Shown: positions 5,494 to 8,594 of the stretch, piece by piece
Position numbering within the stretch: the stretch's first letter is position 1
How the letters are laid out: each line of letters opens with the position of its first letter
Assembly (NCBI GenBank): GCA_030691725.1
Contig: JAUYDQ010000036.1
Coordinates: forward strand, 1-8,594
From: Candidatus Omnitrophota bacterium
Lineage (GTDB): Bacteria > Omnitrophota > Gorgyraeia > Gygaellales > Profunditerraquicolaceae
Reading direction: 5' to 3'
Length of the DNA: 8,594 bases
The notes under the pieces: generated by a model
What the model saw: the letters and a program-made list of their open reading frames with translations, nothing else
Databases searched by the model: none
Told to the model about the DNA's origin: nothing
Made by a program: the position numbers and the translations under genes

Positions 5494-6756
5494 ATGTCCA
5501 AAGCCACATCGGATCTCTTTGCAGCGCAAACCAACCATAAGAAAGACAAGCACGTTTATACTGTCTCCCAGATTACCCAAGATATCAAGTTAATCCTGGA
5601 GAACACCTTCGGTGAAGTTTGGGTGGAAGGAGAGGTTTCAAACTTTAAGGCCTATCCCTCAGGGCACTTTTATTTTACACTAAAGGATGAAGGTGCGGTG
5701 TTGGCAGCGGCGATGTTCAAGAATGTAAATAAGGACGTTAAATTTAAAATCGAAGACGGTCTCAAGGTAATATGTTCGGGGAGAATAGAGGTTTATGCCC
5801 CGCGCGGACAATACCAGTTAATTGTAGAAAAGATTGAACCAAAAGGCATAGGCGCGCAACAGTTAGCCTTTGAACAACTGAAGAATAAGTTATTTAAAGA
5901 GGGATTGTTTGACCAAAAACATAAAAAAGAGCTTCCTCTCATGCCTTTTTGCGCAGGGTTAGTTACTTCCAGCGCCGGAGCAGTGGTCCGTGATATATTG
6001 CAGATACTAAAAAAAGGCGCTCCCTGCGTAGATGTTGTTATCCGCGGGGTAAGGGTTCAGGGAGAGCATGCCGGAAGAGAGATATCCGAGGCTGTGAATG
6101 ACTTTAATCAATTTAAACAGGTGGATGTAATTATAATATGCAGGGGTGGAGGAAGCGCCGAAGACCTCTGGTCATTTAATGAGGAGATAGTCGCCAGGGC
6201 CATATACAATTCCCAAATACCTACTATTTCGGCAGTGGGGCACCAGATAAACGTGACTCTTTCTGATTTGGTTGCCGATGTGTTTGTAGAGACCCCCTCG
6301 GCTGCGGCAAAGGTCATAGTAGACAAGAAAAACGCATTGCTTGCCGAACTTGATGGTTATAGATATGAATTGAGTTCGGCGATTTCAAATATCCTGCATC
6401 GCCTGAAGAATACCCTTGCCACTCTCAAGGGTATGCTTAAGAGCCCCTTGGACAGGCTTTTGGAAAAACAACAGTTGCTGGATGAGTTAAACAGCGGCCT
6501 GAATTCCCATATCCAGCATGCCTTAGATATGTGGGAAGAGAAATTCCATTCTCTTATGGAGAGATTGGAGGCATTAAGCCCTTTGGCTGTATTGTCACGG
6601 GGGTACAGTTTAAGCAGTTTAATGCCTGAAGATAAGATTATCAAAGACGCGTCTATACTTAAACCCAAGGATTTGATAAAAACGATTTTAGCAAAAGGTT
6701 CCTTTTTAAGCTCGGTTCAGGAGGTAATCAAAGATGAAGGAAAAACAAAGTCTTGA
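5494..6756 (+). CDS. xseA: Exodeoxyribonuclease VII large subunit
   Basis: This is the catalytic subunit of exonuclease VII, which degrades single-stranded DNA from both ends in mismatch repair and damage processing, in complex with several XseB copies. At 420 residues it is slightly shorter than the E. coli protein. An OB-fold ssDNA-binding domain (about 20-115; YTVSQITQDIK, VWVEGEVSNFK, SGHFYFTLKD) precedes the nuclease domain. That domain has VTSSAGAVVRDIL (D167), the CRGGGSAEDLWSFNEE block (R217), and GHQINVTLSDLVAD (H250). A helical region (about 275-365) likely binds XseB, and the conserved LSPLAVLSRGY (361-371) follows. The motif normally reads GHExD; here E is Q251 and D is N253. The following RAPTPSAAAE is FVETPSAAAK. 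The start lies 10 bp after the GH39-like gene without a clear Shine-Dalgarno, so reinitiation is plausible. The end overlaps xseB by 23 bp. Confidence 0.95.
   Translation: MSKATSDLFAAQTNHKKDKHVYTVSQITQDIKLILENTFGEVWVEGEVSNFKAYPSGHFYFTLKDEGAVLAAAMFKNVNKDVKFKIEDGLKVICSGRIEVYAPRGQYQLIVEKIEPKGIGAQQLAFEQLKNKLFKEGLFDQKHKKELPLMPFCAGLVTSSAGAVVRDILQILKKGAPCVDVVIRGVRVQGEHAGREISEAVNDFNQFKQVDVIIICRGGGSAEDLWSFNEEIVARAIYNSQIPTISAVGHQINVTLSDLVADVFVETPSAAAKVIVDKKNALLAELDGYRYELSSAISNILHRLKNTLATLKGMLKSPLDRLLEKQQLLDELNSGLNSHIQHALDMWEEKFHSLMERLEALSPLAVLSRGYSLSSLMPEDKIIKDASILKPKDLIKTILAKGSFLSSVQEVIKDEGKTKS
6719..6725 (+). promoter_or_regulatory. Consensus Shine-Dalgarno for xseB inside xseA
   Basis: AGGAGGT lies 8 nt before ATG 6734, within the last codons of xseA. 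The near-ideal spacing fixes the xseB start and could favour high synthesis of the small subunit. This fits the known excess of XseB over XseA in the complex. Confidence 0.85.
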
Positions 6757-6973
6757 GGATGATATCCGAAGATTACAGAAGATAGTTGAAGAACTGGCAA
6801 GCGGTAAGCTTACGCTGGGAGAGTCGCTAAAGAAATATGAAGAGGGCGTAAAATTGGCCCAGAGCTGTTCATCTACCTTGAATGAAGCGCAACGCAAAGT
6901 CGAATTATTGATGAAAAAAGAAGGGAAATATTCCCTGGAAAAATTCGAAGATTCGCCTTCGCAAGAGAAATAA
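6734..6973 (+). CDS. xseB: Exodeoxyribonuclease VII small subunit
   Basis: This is the small non-catalytic partner of XseA, which wraps along the large subunit's helical arm to form the active exonuclease VII. At 79 residues it has the usual size. It shows the family pattern of two amphipathic helices: SLEDDIRRLQKIVEELASG (about 6-24), then the turn LTLGESLKKYEEGVKLAQSC (26-45), then LNEAQRKVELL. A charged tail (about 60-79) is variable in the family. The start is set by a strong ribosome binding site and overlaps xseA by 23 bp. The stop overlaps the dxs start by one base (TAATG), so all three genes are probably co-translated. Confidence 0.95.
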   Translation: MKEKQSLEDDIRRLQKIVEELASGKLTLGESLKKYEEGVKLAQSCSSTLNEAQRKVELLMKKEGKYSLEKFEDSPSQEK

Positions 6974-8594
6974 TGTACTTAGAAAACATCAATATTACTC
7001 AGGACCTAAAAAAATTATCCCTGGAGCAACTGCCAGAGCTCGCAGGAGAAATACGCCAGAGAATTATTGAAGTAGTCTCCTCTACGGGGGGGCATCTTGC
7101 TTCGAGTCTAGGCGCGGTAGAATTGACAATTGCCTTGCATTACTGTCTGGACACGCCCAGAGATAAGATTATCTGGGACGTGGGACACCAGTCTTATGCC
7201 CATAAGATTTTAACCGGTAGGAACAAGGAATTTGCAACTTTACGTCAATATCAAGGTATAAGTGGTTTCCCGGCAAAAGACGAGTCGCCTTACGATACAT
7301 TTACTACCGGCCACAGTTCAACTGCCGTGTCATTGGCCTTAGGCCTTGCCTGCGCCAGAGATTATCTTGCTAAAGAAAAACATTTTAAAGTAGTAGCAGT
7401 AATTGGAGACGGCTCTTTAAGCGGCGGGCTGTGTTTTGAGGGCTTGAATAATGCCGGCCATCTAAAAAAAGATATCCTGGTTATTTTAAATACTAATGAG
7501 TTAAGTATCGCTCCTAATGTGGGCGCTTTAAGTACTTATTTGAATAAACTTATATCCTTACCTATATACAACCGTTTTAGGGCCTCTCTGGAGAACTTTG
7601 CGAAATCCCGCCTGCCTAAAGGAGACCGCCTCATAAAAATTGCCAATAAACTTGAAGAAGGCCTAAAGGGGTTGTTCGTTCCTGGGATATTATTTGAGGA
7701 ATTGGGATTCCGTTATTTTGGGCCCTTGGACGGGCACAATTTAAATACTTTAATCCATACACTAAAAAATATAGAGAGCATCAAAGGCCCTTTACTGCTT
7801 CATGTAATTACCAAGACGGGAAAGGGCTATCCCCCTGCAGAAAATGAACCTGTAAAATTTCATAGTGCCAGTCCTTTTGAGATTGCTACCGGCAAGGCCA
7901 AGGCTCAAGGTCCAAAACCCAAAACTTACACTGAAGTTTTCAGTGATAAACTGATAGAATTAGCAAAGAATAATTCCCGTATTACGGCGATAACCGCAGC
8001 CATGCCCGAAGGAACAGGCCTGGACAAATTCCGGGATTTATATCCCGAAAGATTTTTTGATGTAGGCATTGCTGAAGAACATGCAATCTGTTTTGCCGCC
8101 GGTTTAGCCAGAGAGGGGCTTAGACCCGTCGTAGCTATATACTCTACATTTTTACAACGGGCTTTTGACCAAATTATAGAGTGCATATCCTTACAGAACC
8201 TCGGTATTGTTTTAGCTATTGACCGTGCCGGCATCGTCGGAGAAGATGGAGTAACCCATCAAGGAATTTTCGATATTGCTTTTTTAAAAAATATCCCGAA
8301 TTTAGTGCTTATGGCACCTAAAGACGGACTCGAGTTAGAGGCTATGCTGGAGTTTGCTATAGCATTGGATAAGCCGGTAGGCATAAGATATCCCAGATCC
8401 GTTGCCCCAGAGTCAGGCTATCCTGTTAAGTTCTTAGAAATTGGTAAGGCCGAGGTCTTAAGAGAAGGCAAAGATTTTATTCTCATTGCCTTGGGCAGCA
8501 TGGTGGCAGCCTCTCTTGAGGCAATGGAGATGTTAGAAAAAGAAGGCTTAAGAGGTACCTTAGTTAATGCGCGCTTTGTCAAGCCATTAGATAT
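6973..8594 (+). CDS. dxs: 1-deoxy-D-xylulose-5-phosphate synthase (3' end beyond window)
   Basis: Dxs is the first enzyme of the methylerythritol phosphate route. It condenses pyruvate and glyceraldehyde 3-phosphate to DXP using thiamine diphosphate, and supplies isoprenoids and also thiamine and pyridoxal precursors. The frame is open from ATG 6973 to the window edge: 540 codons of an expected 620 or so. Visible are HLASSLG (H41), WDVGHQSYAHKILTGR (H72), and the thiamine-diphosphate motif GDGSLSGG (145-152, D146) with its partner LNTNELSIAPNVG (N175). FGPLDGHN, DVGIAEEHAICFAAGLA (E368, the cofactor-activating Glu), YSTFLQRAFDQII, AIDRAGIVGEDGVTHQG and RYPR follow. The usual AEQH reads AEEH. 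The start codon overlaps the xseB stop by one base and has only a weak upstream AAGAG, indicating translational coupling. Nothing suggests inactivation in the visible part. Confidence 0.96.
   Translation, partial: MYLENINITQDLKKLSLEQLPELAGEIRQRIIEVVSSTGGHLASSLGAVELTIALHYCLDTPRDKIIWDVGHQSYAHKILTGRNKEFATLRQYQGISGFPAKDESPYDTFTTGHSSTAVSLALGLACARDYLAKEKHFKVVAVIGDGSLSGGLCFEGLNNAGHLKKDILVILNTNELSIAPNVGALSTYLNKLISLPIYNRFRASLENFAKSRLPKGDRLIKIANKLEEGLKGLFVPGILFEELGFRYFGPLDGHNLNTLIHTLKNIESIKGPLLLHVITKTGKGYPPAENEPVKFHSASPFEIATGKAKAQGPKPKTYTEVFSDKLIELAKNNSRITAITAAMPEGTGLDKFRDLYPERFFDVGIAEEHAICFAAGLAREGLRPVVAIYSTFLQRAFDQIIECISLQNLGIVLAIDRAGIVGEDGVTHQGIFDIAFLKNIPNLVLMAPKDGLELEAMLEFAIALDKPVGIRYPRSVAPESGYPVKFLEIGKAEVLREGKDFILIALGSMVAASLEAMEMLEKEGLRGTLVNARFVKPLD

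Noticed and set aside
6410..6434. Perfect 9-bp inverted repeat with a 7-nt loop (ATACCCTTG / CAAGGGTAT) inside xseA
   Set aside because: It lies in coding sequence, has no T-run, and one such stem is roughly expected by chance in a window of this size.
8065..8082. AEEH instead of AEQH in Dxs as a catalytic defect
   Set aside because: The cofactor-activating Glu (E368) is kept, and I recall Glu at the next position in other Dxs proteins, so it is probably a normal variant.

Overview
The window is one compact, all-forward-strand stretch of bacterial housekeeping genes, about 42% G+C by eye. Genes overlap or sit within about 10 bp of each other, apart from two short intergenic gaps. Gene content, modest G+C, short GGGACTGTCCC-type palindromes and an A/G-C-T/G-AGTT heptamer repeat together resemble uncultured Omnitrophota/PVC-type or similar Gram-negative-like candidate lineages. 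This placement is an impression from memory, not a demonstrated assignment. No RNA gene, CRISPR array, transposase or prophage gene is visible.

Region 1 (1-1115) begins with about 118 bp of A-rich DNA with no convincing gene. An IscU/NifU-type Fe-S scaffold follows, then a 5-formyltetrahydrofolate cyclo-ligase whose start lies inside the scaffold gene. The overlap contains a perfect 9-bp tandem duplication that encodes the scaffold's HEHHEH tail and also gives the next gene two in-frame ATGs.

Region 2 (1116-3666) carries ribonuclease Y (rny, strong Shine-Dalgarno) and the YmdB-family metallophosphoesterase, the same pairing known from Bacillus. Between them lies a symmetric nested palindrome built from four copies of GGGWCWGTCCCC. 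It resembles a REP/BIME-type element.

Region 3 (3663-5483) is the accessory piece. It is a secreted or lipid-anchored GH39-like glycosidase, translationally coupled to ymdB through an ATGA overlap. Its fold motifs and nucleophile-region Glu are recognisable, but the usual NEP acid/base motif reads SAP. A helical block interrupts its C-terminal beta domain, and part of its signal peptide is encoded by a heptanucleotide tandem repeat.

Region 4 (5494-8594) holds both exonuclease VII subunits (xseA, xseB, overlapping by 23 bp), then dxs (1-deoxy-D-xylulose-5-phosphate synthase), overlapping xseB by one base and cut by the window end. XseA carries amide substitutions in the catalytic GHExD motif.

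Functionally the window joins Fe-S assembly, one-carbon folate repair, RNA turnover, DNA end processing and isoprenoid precursor synthesis. The close packing from ymdB onward suggests one transcript. No wholly new multi-gene system is evident. The most unusual items are the atypical GH39-like protein in a housekeeping operon, the two kinds of repeat, and the altered XseA active site.
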